Shown here: positions 1 through 7,779 of the stretch, piece by piece | Layout of the letters: every line of letters begins with the position of its first letter | How positions within the stretch are numbered: the first letter of the stretch is position 1 | Origin: JADGHE01 sp035716025 | GTDB lineage: Bacteria; Pseudomonadota; Alphaproteobacteria; Rhizobiales; Xanthobacteraceae | Assembly (NCBI GenBank): GCA_035716025.1 | Contig: DASTKH010000025.1 | Location: 1 to 53,743, forward strand | DNA: 53,743 nt | Reading direction: 5' to 3' | Notes under the pieces: model-generated | Seen by the model: only the letters and a program-made list of their open reading frames with translations | What the model was told of the DNA's origin: nothing | Databases searched by the model: none | Translations under genes and position numbers: made by a program

Positions 1-993
1 GCCGGTCTGCGTCGAGGTGATGCTTCCGCCGTTGTTCTGCGAGACGGAGACGGTGTGATTGTTGCCGCTCTGGCTCAGAGTGGAGAAACCGGACCCCGAT
101 TGGGTGTTGTTGATCGTCAGCAGGAAGCCCGTCTGCGTAAGGTTCGCGGTAACGGGGCCGTCCTGGTTGTTGTTGATCTGGTTGAGGCCGCCGCCGGTGT
201 TCGTCTGGATGATTAGGGCATGGGCCCCGCCCGTCTGCGTGTTGCCGATCACGTTGTTGTCGCCGGACTGGTAACCCCAGAGCCTGTTGTTGTTGCCCGT
301 CTGCGTGCTGTTCAGCAGGTTGCTGTTCGGCGCGCTGCCGCCGACGAACTGCCCGAAAAGGACGAGATTGCCGTCGCCGTTCTGGGTGACGTTGGCGTTG
401 CTGAAATCGGCGATTTGGCCGATGCCGGCGATGTTGTCGTTGCCGGTTTGCGAAACGCTCGCGACGTTGGAGTCGCCCACCTGACCGATCGCGGCAATGT
501 TGTCGTCGCCGCCATCCTGCCCGACCGAGAACGCGTTGCCGTTGCCGATATTGGCGACGGCGGCGATGGCGTCGGTGCTGCCCGCGCCCTGCGAGATGGT
601 GCCGCTGTTGTTATCGCCCTCCTGATAGAGGCCCGCATGACCCTCGGTGCCGCTCTGGAGGACCGTCACGACGTTGCCGGTGCCGTTCTGCTGCCAGTCG
701 GAAAAGCCGCCGACCGGGGGCGGAACGGTGAAGCTTCCGATGGTTGAGGGCACGGCCTCGGCCGAGAATTTGTTGCCGCTGCCGGACTGCGTGATGCTGA
801 TGATGTTGCCGCTTCCCTTCTGGTCGAACGGGTTGCCGGACGTGCCGACTTCGCCATTGGTGGCGGCGGTCTGGTCGATGGTCGCCTGCTGCGTATCGCC
901 CTCCTGGTTCACGTAGGAGGACGAGCCGGCCGCAAGCGCGCCCGAGGCACTGAGAGCCAGCAGGCTCGCACTGGCGAGGAAGAGCTTCTTCAT
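1..993 (-). CDS. Curlin-repeat amyloid-like secreted protein A (C-terminus beyond window)
   Basis: The open frame runs from an ATG at 993 to the first base of the window without a stop, so 331 residues are visible and the C-terminus is missing. It opens with a Sec signal peptide (MKKLFLASASLLALSASGALA). The rest is made of imperfect repeats of about 20-23 residues built on spaced Gln, Gly and Asn (Q-x-G-x-x-N), the pattern of CsgA/CsgB curlins. That family is secreted and polymerises into cell-surface amyloid fibres. An AGGGAGAAAG ribosome site precedes the ATG. The gene lies 159 bases downstream of a paralog on the same strand and is probably co-transcribed with it. Curli secretion genes (csgG-type) are not visible; they may lie beyond the left edge. 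The repeat class is clear, but polymerisation is inferred. Confidence 0.82.
   Translation of the reverse strand, partial: MKKLFLASASLLALSASGALAAGSSSYVNQEGDTQQATIDQTAATNGEVGTSGNPFDQKGSGNIISITQSGSGNKFSAEAVPSTIGSFTVPPPVGGFSDWQQNGTGNVVTVLQSGTEGHAGLYQEGDNNSGTISQGAGSTDAIAAVANIGNGNAFSVGQDGGDDNIAAIGQVGDSNVASVSQTGNDNIAGIGQIADFSNANVTQNGDGNLVLFGQFVGGSAPNSNLLNSTQTGNNNRLWGYQSGDNNVIGNTQTGGAHALIIQTNTGGGLNQINNNQDGPVTANLTQTGFLLTINNTQSGSGFSTLSQSGNNHTVSVSQNNGGSITSTQTG
89..207. repeat. 119-bp duplicated segment, copy 1 (inside curlin-repeat gene A)
   Basis: This segment aligns without gaps to 1436-1554 in the neighbouring paralog, with 12 mismatches in 119 bases by eye (about 90% identity). The rest of the two genes is much less alike. 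It encodes two to three curlin repeat units in each gene. Confidence 0.75.
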
Positions 994-1110
994 GACTTTC
1001 TCCCTGAATTCGGATGAGTTGCGGCGAACGGATGCCGTTCACCTTGCTTGCGGTGCGCAGCGGCAGCACGACCGTCCCCCTCAAGACGCGCCGCCGCGGC
1101 CGCACCTGCC

Positions 1111-1135
1111 GCGCCGGGGGTTCGTGCCCCGGCGC
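1111..1135 (-). terminator. Intercistronic 9-bp stem-loop between the curlin-repeat genes
   Basis: A perfect 9-bp GC stem (1111-1119 with 1127-1135) and a 7-base loop lie 18 bases beyond the stop of the upstream curlin-repeat gene. No T-tract follows on the minus strand. It therefore looks more like a partial terminator or a transcript-stabilising hairpin, setting different levels of the two proteins, than a full terminator. Confidence 0.4.
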
Positions 1136-1152
1136 AGCCTTGGTCGGCCGTG

Positions 1153-2565
1153 TTATTGGCTGATCGAGACCGAGTGGCCGAATCCGGTCTGGCTGTAGCT
1201 TGCGGTGTTGTTGTTGCTCTGCGTCGTCGTGGTGCCTTGGGACACCGTCGCGACGTTCTGCGAGCCGACGCCCGTGCCGCTGCCGTCCTGCGTGCCGGTG
1301 ATGACGTTGCCGGACCCGTTCTGCACGAGACTGGCGACGTTCCACTGGCCGGTCTGGGTGACGTTGATCGAGCCGGCGATGTTCTGCCAGACCGAAGCGG
1401 TCTGGTTGTTGCCGCCCTGATTGACGGTCACCGAGCCGGACCCCGACTGGGTGTTGTTGATCGTCAGCAGGAAGCCGTTCTGCGTGAGGTTCGCGGTGAC
1501 GGCGCCGCTTTGGTTGTTACTGATCTGGTTGAGGCCGCCGCCGGTGTTGGTCTGCGAGGCCGTCAGGCTGGCGCCGCCCGCTTGCAGATTGTTCAGCGCG
1601 TTGTTGCCGCCGTTCTGGGTGACGTTCGCGTTTGACGCGCTCTGGTTGTTGACGACGGAATTCAGGCCGAGACCGGTGTTCGTCTGGACGATGGTGGCGT
1701 CCGAGCCCGCAACCTGCGTGTTGCTGATCGTGTTGTTGCCGCCGTTCTGGGTCAGATCAGCGGTGGACGCTGTCTGGAGATTGCTGATCCAGTTCTGGCC
1801 ATGCGCCGTGCCGGTCTGGTTCACGGTCGCTGTCGAAGCGCCGTTCTGCGTGCTGCCGAGCACGTTGTTGCCCGTGTCACTGGTCTGCGCCGCAATGAGC
1901 CAGTTACCCGTGCCGCTCTGATTGCTGGCTGCGGAGTTCGATGAACCGCCGGAACTCGCCTGCGTCAGAATCGCCTTGTTGACAGAACCGGTTTGGAGAT
2001 TGCTGATGACGTTGCCGTTGCCCGTTTGCGTGGCCAGGAGCAGGAGCTGTGCACCGGTCTGGGAGGACGAGACGTTGTTGCCGTCGCCAAGCTGAAGGGC
2101 GGTTACCTGATTGACATTTCCGCTTCCAGCGCCTTCCTGACCGATCGTAAAGGTGTTGTTGTTCCCGATCTCCGACACGGTGGCGATGTTCGCGACCGCG
2201 TTGGCGCCCTGCGAGATGCTGCCGCTGTTGGACGTTCCGGTCTGCTGGATGTTTGCGAGGCCGCTTGTCCCGTTCTGCACGACCGAACCGCTGTTTGTCG
2301 TACCTGACTGAGAGCCGCCAAAAGAGTTGTCGGTGCCGGTCTGCGTGATGGAAATCACGTTGCCGCCGGTGCCCGTGCCGTTTTCCTGGGTGAACGGATT
2401 GGCGGCGGTGCCGACCTGGCCGTTGGTTGCGCCGGTCTGATCAATGGTGGCCACCTGCGAGGTGCCGTCTTGATTGACATAGGAGGAAGATCCGGCAGCC
2501 CACGCCGCGGAGGACGCAAGGCCGAGCACGAGCGTGCTCGCGGACGCGAGTAGCACTTTCTTCAT
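1153..2565 (-). CDS. Curlin-repeat amyloid-like secreted protein B
   Basis: A 470-residue protein with a Sec signal peptide at about residues 1-23 (ends SSAAWA). A conserved start SSYVNQDG is shared with the paralog downstream. About 20 imperfect Gln/Gly/Asn curlin-type repeats follow, to the C-terminal SVSISQ. Cysteine is absent and Thr, Ser, Asn, Gln and Gly dominate, as in functional amyloids. Known curlins are about 150 residues with five repeats, so this one is three times longer. A GGGGAG ribosome site precedes the ATG at 2565. It is the first gene of a two-gene minus-strand unit with its own promoter region (2600-2770). The role as a biofilm or surface fibre subunit is inferred from the repeats; which subunit nucleates and which extends cannot be told. 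Confidence 0.82.
   Translation of the reverse strand: MKKVLLASASTLVLGLASSAAWAAGSSSYVNQDGTSQVATIDQTGATNGQVGTAANPFTQENGTGTGGNVISITQTGTDNSFGGSQSGTTNSGSVVQNGTSGLANIQQTGTSNSGSISQGANAVANIATVSEIGNNNTFTIGQEGAGSGNVNQVTALQLGDGNNVSSSQTGAQLLLLATQTGNGNVISNLQTGSVNKAILTQASSGGSSNSAASNQSGTGNWLIAAQTSDTGNNVLGSTQNGASTATVNQTGTAHGQNWISNLQTASTADLTQNGGNNTISNTQVAGSDATIVQTNTGLGLNSVVNNQSASNANVTQNGGNNALNNLQAGGASLTASQTNTGGGLNQISNNQSGAVTANLTQNGFLLTINNTQSGSGSVTVNQGGNNQTASVWQNIAGSINVTQTGQWNVASLVQNGSGNVITGTQDGSGTGVGSQNVATVSQGTTTTQSNNNTASYSQTGFGHSVSISQ
1436..1554. repeat. 119-bp duplicated segment, copy 2 (inside curlin-repeat gene B)
   Basis: Partner of the segment at 89-207, with equal length, no gaps and about 90% identity. 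It suggests recent gene conversion or segmental copying between the two curlin-repeat genes. Confidence 0.75.
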
Positions 2566-2605
2566 ATTTGACGACTCCCCGATTGCGCCTGCGGCGCCGT
2601 GAACG

Positions 2606-2644
2606 TTTCGTTAGCGCGCCTCCCGTTGCAGGAAGCTAACGAAA
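2606..2644. promoter_or_regulatory. 10-bp inverted repeat with 19-base spacer upstream of curlin-repeat gene B
   Basis: The arms TTTCGTTAGC (2606-2615) and GCTAACGAAA (2635-2644) are perfectly complementary. The upstream arm touches the predicted -10 element. The pair could be a two-site operator or, if transcribed, a 5' leader hairpin ending about 40 bases before the start codon. Confidence 0.5.
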
Positions 2645-2672
2645 GCTTAATCGACCGCCGAAATGCTTACAA
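2644..2672 (-). promoter_or_regulatory. Predicted sigma70-type promoter of the curlin-repeat operon
   Basis: On the minus strand TTGTAA (2672-2667) and TAAGCT (2649-2644) are separated by exactly 17 bases, about 80 bases upstream of the curlin-repeat gene B start. The match to the consensus is partial, so this is a candidate only. Confidence 0.35.
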
Positions 2673-2710
2673 GGCGCAGTTGCGCGCTAAGCTTAATTTA
2701 ACTTTCGTCG

Positions 2711-2727
2711 GAGCCTGTTACAGGCTC
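2711..2727. promoter_or_regulatory. 17-bp perfect palindrome, candidate operator
   Basis: GAGCCTGT-T-ACAGGCTC has 8-bp arms around one central base, a form typical of a homodimeric regulator site. It sits about 40 bases upstream of the predicted -35 of the curlin-repeat promoter. A second, looser dyad (TAACAT-7-ATGTTA, 2752-2770) lies just beyond. The cognate regulator is unknown. Confidence 0.5.
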
Positions 2728-3201
2728 GGCGCGCTCGTCGTCATGAATCGGTAACATCATGACAATGTTAGCTCTTTTCAGTTATCCACGGCGGGCTCCG
2801 GCCGTGCAATGAATGCGCTTTTAACGGGTGGGGCAACGAAAGATTTACACCTCGCTTTTGCGAGGCGCGGCAGATTTCGGAAAGATTTCGTGCGAAGTAC
2901 TTGCGCGGACTTTGGCCGAATCGCTCACCAAATCCAGCGTCACTTCTACAACCGGCGGGCGTTAATCGCGTGGTTGCTTGCACGAGATGGTATACTTATG
3001 ACGTGATTCTCGGTCACCGGCGCGCGTTTACCATGTGGCCAACTTTCGCCGTGGAGTTTCGATCCGACTCCGGTTCGATGCGTCCGGGCTGCCGCTAGTC
3101 TGCCTTCGCGCCGATGACTCGCCCGAGGCGCGCGTTCGCGTTCGAGTTTCTCCCCGGCGGCGTCCCCTTCGTCGGAACGGCATTCCCACGTGAGAGCGCA
3201 C

Positions 3202-3606
3202 ATGGTGGTCACCGACCGCAAGAAACTTATCCCTGTGATCGAACAGGAGATCGCCAATCTCGAGCACGAGCTCGCCGAGGCCCAGGCCAAACTCGAAGTG
3301 TTGCGCAAGCTGCGCGATGAATATCTCGCGAGCCTGCAAGCCCCGGACAGCGGAGCCCCGCCGCGGGCGGGCTCGCGCCAGCAGGCAATCCTCGAAACCG
3401 TGACCGAATTCCTGCGCGAGCGTCCGGAGCCGACGCCGATCGCCGAAATTCTCGACCATTTGCGCGCGCAGAACATCGCCTTCGGCGGCGCCAATCCCCG
3501 CAACGCGCTGAGCGTGCTGCTCTCGCGCTCGGACCGCTTCCAGGCGCACGGGCGACGCGGCTGGACGCTCGTCGACGGTACGAACGACGCAAAGAGCGAT
3601 TCGTGA
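3202..3606 (+). CDS. Small coiled-coil plus winged-helix (HARE-HTH-like) protein
   Basis: 134 residues when started at the ATG at 3202, which has GAGAG five bases upstream; a GTG at 3190 in the same frame is the alternative. Residues 5-45 form a charged coiled coil rich in Glu, Leu and Lys. Residues 58-125 resemble a winged helix of the HARE-HTH type (TPIAEILDHLRAQNI, then NALSVLLSRSDRF and a GRRGWTL wing). Such domains bind DNA or chromatin-associated partners and often accompany restriction or DNA-modifying enzymes, none of which is nearby. It stands alone, facing away from the curlin-repeat operon, so it is a candidate local regulator. That role is inferred from position only. Confidence 0.7.
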   Translation: MVVTDRKKLIPVIEQEIANLEHELAEAQAKLEVLRKLRDEYLASLQAPDSGAPPRAGSRQQAILETVTEFLRERPEPTPIAEILDHLRAQNIAFGGANPRNALSVLLSRSDRFQAHGRRGWTLVDGTNDAKSDS

Positions 3607-3766
3607 CCCTGGTCGGGGTCGTCTTCACGCGGACCCGAGGAGGGCGGCAGATCGCCTGTCGCCAAGCCCGCCGCCGCGCACCCGCGGTGGAACAGCGCGA
3701 GCGCCATCTTTCATTAGCGCGCCGCCGGCAATATGATCGCGGCGAAACGAAAGGAGCCTCGTGCCG

Positions 3767-4510
3767 ATGCCACGCTCTGCCACGCGCCGGGAGAAGGAAG
3801 GGGCGGCGTTGCGCGCCGTGCGCGTGCTGCGCGTTCTCGCGGGCCTGGCGCTGGGCTTGGGTCTTGCGGCCGCGCAGGCGCAGGCGCCTTCCGAGCCGGC
3901 AGCGCCCAAGGCGCCGGCGGAAAACGGCGCCGGGGCTTCCGCCCAGAAGCCGGGGGCCGAGGGCACGCCCGCCGGGGGTCCCGCACAGGGCGTCTGCGAC
4001 GCCGCCTGCGTGCGGCGCATGGCCGACGTCGCCGCGCAGGCCTGCGTGCCGATCATCGAAGCCAAGGCGCCGATCGACTTCGACTGGCTGTCGCGGCCGT
4101 TCGGCGGCATGTTCACGCAGGCCGAGCAGCCGGGCGCGGACGGAATCATCCGCTACCGCGGGGATGCGATCCGCGTGCTGACCCCGCAGAATCAATGGCT
4201 GCGCCACGCCTATGAATGCGCCTTCGACCCACGCACGCGGCGTATCGTCTCGGTGCAGCTCCGCCCCGGCCGCCTGGTGCCGCCGGAACCCGTCGCCGCG
4301 CTCGCCGGGCCGCGCGCCGGCGCCGCGGCAAACGGCGCGGGCGAGGCGCACCGAAAGCCGCATGCGGAACACAAGCGCGCGAGCCGGGTGACAGCGAAGC
4401 GCCGGCCGCGCATCGGCGAGCCGAGCCCGATCGCGATCCAGCAGGCGCGCGGCCTGCAGCGCTCGCCCGATGGCCTCGTGCGCGTGCGCCAGGCTTCGCA
4501 GCGCTATTAG
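3767..4510 (+). CDS. Exported hypothetical protein with Pro/Ala-rich and basic tails
   Basis: About 247 residues. The N-terminus is a long basic stretch followed by a hydrophobic segment (VLRVLAGLALGLGLAAAQAQA), which reads as a signal peptide. An Ala/Pro/Gly linker follows, then a compact region from about residue 78 to 168 with four cysteines (CDAAC, QACVP, YECAF) and the conserved-looking stretch DFDWLSRPFGGMF. The C-terminal 80 residues are basic and low in complexity. AAGGAG at 3751-3756 serves either ATG 3767 (spacing 10) or GTG 3761 (spacing 4). The stop overlaps by three bases the stop of the convergent LysR gene. I do not recognise the family; a periplasmic location is inferred. Confidence 0.65.
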   Translation: MPRSATRREKEGAALRAVRVLRVLAGLALGLGLAAAQAQAPSEPAAPKAPAENGAGASAQKPGAEGTPAGGPAQGVCDAACVRRMADVAAQACVPIIEAKAPIDFDWLSRPFGGMFTQAEQPGADGIIRYRGDAIRVLTPQNQWLRHAYECAFDPRTRRIVSVQLRPGRLVPPEPVAALAGPRAGAAANGAGEAHRKPHAEHKRASRVTAKRRPRIGEPSPIAIQQARGLQRSPDGLVRVRQASQRY

Positions 4511-5451
4511 GTCCTGGGCGCCGCCGCGCGCGGCGTGCGGCGCTTCGCGGAAGGCTTGGCGGTCGGCGCCGGCCGGTCGCGGTCGGCCGCCGACGCCTCC
4601 ATCAGCCATTGCTTGAAAGCGTGCATCGCGCCGGTGAGCGGCTTCGACCGCAGCCAGGTCAGCCAGTAGGCGCCGACGTCCACCGCGAGGTCGAACGGCC
4701 TGACCAGCCGGCGGCGCCGCAGATCGTGCGCGAACAATCTCGCCGGCAAGAGCGCGACGCCCGCGCCCTGCGCCGCGGCCTCCGCGAGCGCAAGCGAGGA
4801 ATCGAAAACCGGCCCTTTGAGGAGCGGGCAGGGAAGGCCGGCCGCCGCGAACCAGCGCGTCCATTCATCGACGCGGTAGGACCTGAGCAGCACCTCGCGC
4901 GTCAAGTCCTTCGGCTGTTTCAGCCTGACGGCCGTCTCCGGAGCGCACAGAGGTGCGAGCGGAGCCGAAAAAAGGCACACCGCGTCCGTACCGGTCCATG
5001 ACCCGTCGCCGAACCGAATCGCGAAATCGAGACCTTCGCCCGCCATGTCGATGCGATTGTTGTTGGTGAGCAGCCGCAGATCGACGAACGGATGCGACTC
5101 GGAAAAGGCGCGCAGGCGCGGCAGCAGCCAGCCGACGGCGAAGGTGCCCACCGCGCCGACGGTGACGACCTCGCGATAGTGACCATCCTCGAAACGCTCG
5201 AGAATCCCCGCCATGCGGGCAAAGCACTCGATCAGCACCGGAGCGAGGGCCTGCCCCTCATCCGTCAGCGCAAGTCCGCGCGTGACCCTGTGAAAGAGGC
5301 GCACGCCGAGCAGTTCCTCGAGCGTCTTGACCTGATAGCTCACGGCGGCCTGCGAGACGCGCAACTCCACGCCCGCCTTGGTGAAGCTCAAGTGGCGCGC
5401 GGCGGCTTCGAAGGCCCGCGGCGCATTCAGGGAGGGCTGGGTTTTCCTCAT
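4507..5451 (-). CDS. ampR: LysR-family regulator, AmpR/PenR-like
   Basis: 314 residues. The N-terminal winged helix-turn-helix (about residues 8-65) carries SFTKAGVELRVSQAAVSYQVKTLE split around the helix-turn-helix. The substrate-binding domain spans about 92-290, and a basic Pro/Ala tail ends the protein. The sequence resembles the AmpR/GcvA branch, whose members sense muropeptides or metabolites and activate a divergent gene. Its divergent neighbour is a class A beta-lactamase, the classical ampR-bla arrangement, with 116 bases between the two start codons. Regulation of that beta-lactamase is therefore likely. I could not fix an unambiguous T-N11-A site in the gap. The gene symbol rests on context. 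Confidence 0.82.
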   Translation of the reverse strand: MRKTQPSLNAPRAFEAAARHLSFTKAGVELRVSQAAVSYQVKTLEELLGVRLFHRVTRGLALTDEGQALAPVLIECFARMAGILERFEDGHYREVVTVGAVGTFAVGWLLPRLRAFSESHPFVDLRLLTNNNRIDMAGEGLDFAIRFGDGSWTGTDAVCLFSAPLAPLCAPETAVRLKQPKDLTREVLLRSYRVDEWTRWFAAAGLPCPLLKGPVFDSSLALAEAAAQGAGVALLPARLFAHDLRRRRLVRPFDLAVDVGAYWLTWLRSKPLTGAMHAFKQWLMEASAADRDRPAPTAKPSAKRRTPRAAAPRT

Positions 5452-5567
5452 GCCGGCTCCGGCATCATGCCCAAATTTTCCTTATGGCTGGGGCCGAAAT
5501 GAGACCCGTTGTCAACGCCGCGCCGCGCGCCAAATCTGCGGGCTCTTCACCTAGCGAGGGATCGCCG

Positions 5568-6452
5568 ATGCTCAGCAGACGCCAATTCGGAACGCTCGCC
5601 GGTCTCAGCCTTTTCGGCTGTGCACTTTTCGCCGGCCGCGGCCCCGCGGCCGGCGCAAACACCGCGCTTGCGAGCGCGCTCGCACGGATCGAGGGAGAGG
5701 GCGGCGGTCGGCTTGGCGTCGCCATTCTCGAGACCGGCACAGGCGCTCTGATCGGCCAGCGCACCGACGAACGCTTCCCGCTCTGCAGCACGTTCAAGCT
5801 CCTCGCTGCGGCCGCGGTCCTTTCGCGCGTGGATCAAGGCCAGGAGGACCTCGCAAGACGCATCCGCTTCGACACGAGCGACCTCGTGATCTATTCGCCG
5901 ATCACCAAGGACCGCGCAGGCGGCGAAGGCATGACGCTTGCGGAACTGTGCGCGGCGGCGTTGCAATACAGCGACAACACCGCGGGCAATCTCCTGCTCG
6001 CCGCGCTCGGCGGTCCGCAGGGCGTGACGGCCTATGCCCGCGCGCTGGGCGACACGGTCACGCGGCTCGACCGGACGGAGCCCACGCTCAACGAGGCGCA
6101 GCCGGGCGATCCGCGCGACACGACTTCGCCGGCAGCGATGGCCGAAAACATGCGCAAGCTGCTCCTGGGGAGCGCCCTTTCGGAGGGCGCGCGCGCCCGT
6201 CTTGCGGCCTGGCTCGTCGGAAACAAGACCGGCGACCGGCGGCTGCGCGCCGGCCTGCCCAAGGGCTGGCGTATCGGCGACAAGACCGGTACCGGAGACC
6301 GCGGCACCACGAACGACGTCGCCATCGCCTGGCCGCCCGACCGTCCGGCCCTCGTCATCGCGGCCTATCTCACGGAAAGCTCGGCACCGGCCGAACGCCG
6401 CGATGCGGCACTGGCCGCGGTCGGGCAGGCGGTTGCGGCCGCGATGGGCTGA
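5568..6452 (+). CDS. bla: Class A beta-lactamase, Tat-exported (PenA/BlaA-like)
   Basis: A 294-residue serine beta-lactamase that hydrolyses beta-lactams in the periplasm. All class A motifs are present: S74-TFK77, S135-D-N137, E171-PTLN on the omega loop and K239-T-G241. A cysteine precedes the active serine, as in Burkholderia Pen-type enzymes. The partner cysteine of the class A carbapenemase disulfide is a Gly here, so that bond is absent. The N-terminus SRRQFGTLAGLSLF is a twin-arginine signal. I place the start at ATG 5568 because GAGGG lies seven bases upstream and the Tat motif follows at once; an ATG at 5484 would add 28 unlikely residues. It is divergent from the LysR gene that probably induces it. 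Spectrum cannot be read from sequence. Confidence 0.9.
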   Translation: MLSRRQFGTLAGLSLFGCALFAGRGPAAGANTALASALARIEGEGGGRLGVAILETGTGALIGQRTDERFPLCSTFKLLAAAAVLSRVDQGQEDLARRIRFDTSDLVIYSPITKDRAGGEGMTLAELCAAALQYSDNTAGNLLLAALGGPQGVTAYARALGDTVTRLDRTEPTLNEAQPGDPRDTTSPAAMAENMRKLLLGSALSEGARARLAAWLVGNKTGDRRLRAGLPKGWRIGDKTGTGDRGTTNDVAIAWPPDRPALVIAAYLTESSAPAERRDAALAAVGQAVAAAMG

Positions 6453-6483
6453 GCGCCGTTCCTCGCGCCGGGCATGGCGTCGC

Positions 6484-6789
6484 TTACCGGAAGGGCGGAC
6501 GGGCAGGCGGCGGCGCGGGCTTTCCGCGCGGGGGCGGCACGGGCTCGGGCGTTGCGGGGTCCGCCGGGAGCTCGGACGGGCGGATCACCGCCGGCGGCGG
6601 AGGCGGCGCAAGGCTCGGTGTGGGCGGCGCGCCCTGGAACGATTCGATACACTGCTTTACCTGCACCGGATCGCGCAGCAGCGTGCAGTCGTTCACGTTG
6701 CGCGGCGGCGCCTGCGCGAGCGCGGTTGCCGCGGCAAAGAGCGACAGCGGCGCGACGGCGAACAGAATCGAGCGATCGACGCTTCGCAC
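6484..6789 (-). CDS. Small exported Pro-rich hypothetical protein
   Basis: About 101 residues from a GTG at 6789, preceded by GGGAAGAAGG. An ATG at 6861 would add 24 residues before the signal peptide. The signal peptide is RSVDRSILFAVAPLSLFAA with an ALA-type cleavage site. A short conserved-looking module with two cysteines (NDCTLLRDPVQVKQCIESFQG) follows, then a Pro-rich tail. The gene sits between the convergent beta-lactamase and the divergent DUF190-crcB operon. The family is not recognised; a periplasmic location is inferred. Confidence 0.55.
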   Translation of the reverse strand: MRSVDRSILFAVAPLSLFAAATALAQAPPRNVNDCTLLRDPVQVKQCIESFQGAPPTPSLAPPPPPAVIRPSELPADPATPEPVPPPRGKPAPPPARPPFR

Positions 6790-6983
6790 GGCCTTCTTCC
6801 CGTCCCAGGCGCCTGCGGATCGAGCAGCTTCGCCGTGGCGCCTGCGTTCGTGCGGCATCATAGGAGCGTGCGGCCGCGCAAATCAACGTCCTGCACGGGA
6901 TGCTGCGGTTCCGCCGGCCGCGTTGACTTTGCCGCAAGGCGCACGGTTCACTGCCTCATGCCTCCGCTTTGAGAAACACGACA

Positions 6984-7328
6984 ATGCCGATCCCACGCGA
7001 TGCCGTCCTGCTTCGGGTCTTCTTCGGCGAGGACGACAAGTTCGAGACTCTCCCGCTCTATGAGGCAATCGTGCTGAAGGCGCGCGAGATGCATCTTTCG
7101 GGCGCAACCGTCCTGCGCGGCCATCTCGGCTACGGCCATTCGAGCCGGCTCCACACCGCGAAAATTCTCCGCCTCTCTCAGGATCTGCCGGTCGTCGTGG
7201 AAATCGTCGATGCGCAGGAGAAGATCGACGCTTTTCTGCCCGTGATCGAACGGATGATGGCGGGCGGTCTCGTCACCATGGAGAAAGTGCGGGTTCTTCA
7301 ATACGGAACGGGGGATATGACGGACTGA
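6984..7328 (+). CDS. DUF190 family protein (fluoride operon)
   Basis: 114 residues from ATG 6984; an in-frame TTG at 6969 is less likely. The sequence shows DUF190 hallmarks: VLLRVFFGEDDKF at the start, YEAIVLKAREMHLSGATV, then the glycine-rich RGHLGYG and a closing VEIVDAQEKIDAFLPVIE. The family has a PII-like ferredoxin fold and often accompanies fluoride exporters. Here it lies 52 bases upstream of two crcB genes and is probably first in their operon. Its biochemical role is unknown; modulation of the channel or sensing of a ligand is a guess from the fold. I searched the leader for the fluoride riboswitch pattern and did not find it. Confidence 0.8.
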   Translation: MPIPRDAVLLRVFFGEDDKFETLPLYEAIVLKAREMHLSGATVLRGHLGYGHSSRLHTAKILRLSQDLPVVVEIVDAQEKIDAFLPVIERMMAGGLVTMEKVRVLQYGTGDMTD

Positions 7329-7380
7329 AGCCGAAGCGGCGCGGCAAGCCGCTGCGCCGGCCGCGGCCTGCGGAGGGAGG

Positions 7381-7779
7381 ATGACGGAATTTCTTTCGGT
7401 CTTGTCCGTGACGCTCGGCTGCGCGTTCGGCGGCGCGGCGCGCTTCTTCGTGTCCGGCGTCGTCGCGCGCCGGGTCGGCGAGACCTTCCCCTGGGGCACG
7501 CTCGTGGTCAACGCCACGGGCGCGTTCGCCATCGGCATGCTCGCCGCGAGCGCGCGTGCGCAGGGTGCCCTGGCCGATGTTCATGTCTGGCTCGCCGCCG
7601 TGACCGGCTTTCTCGGCAGCTACACGACCGTGTCGTCCTTCAGCCTGCAGACGCTGATGCTGGTGCGAGACGGCGAGAGGGCACGCGCGCTCGGCAATAT
7701 CGGGCTTTCCGTCGGCCTCTGCGTCGCGCTTGCGGCTCTGGGGATCCGCGCCGGTGGCGCGCTGTTCGGATTGCCTTGA
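7381..7779 (+). CDS. crcB: Fluoride channel CrcB/Fluc, subunit 1
   Basis: 132 residues with four predicted membrane helices. Family motifs are GGAARFF in helix 1, FPWGTLVVNATGAF in helix 2 (the Asn of the fluoride path) and GFLGSYTTVSSFSLQT at the helix 3 break, where the Phe residues line the pore. Fluc channels export fluoride passively across the inner membrane as antiparallel dimers. GGAGGGAGG lies directly upstream of the ATG. The next gene is a second crcB whose ATG follows the stop codon without a gap, which favours balanced synthesis of a heterodimer. Confidence 0.9.
   Translation: MTEFLSVLSVTLGCAFGGAARFFVSGVVARRVGETFPWGTLVVNATGAFAIGMLAASARAQGALADVHVWLAAVTGFLGSYTTVSSFSLQTLMLVRDGERARALGNIGLSVGLCVALAALGIRAGGALFGLP

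Larger units (their letters stand above)
2566..3201. other. Intergenic control region of the curlin-repeat operon; no gene seen
   Basis: 636 bases separate the divergent curlin-repeat gene B and the winged-helix gene. The half next to the curlin gene (2600-2790) is distinctly AT-richer than its surroundings. It holds a promoter candidate, a 10-bp inverted repeat, a 17-bp palindrome and the direct repeat AAGCTTAAT at 2643 and 2689. From about 2800 to 3180 I see no convincing gene: the short frames there lack ribosome sites and family features. Confidence 0.6.

Noticed and set aside
1..2500. Regularly spaced short repeats that could suggest a CRISPR array
   Set aside because: The repeats are degenerate and in frame, and they encode Gln/Gly/Asn curlin units within a signal-peptide protein.
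6862..6983. Possible fluoride riboswitch before the DUF190-crcB genes
   Set aside because: GCCTCATGCCTCC near 6953 recalls the end of the crcB motif, but the conserved 5' stem and pseudoknot pattern could not be matched.
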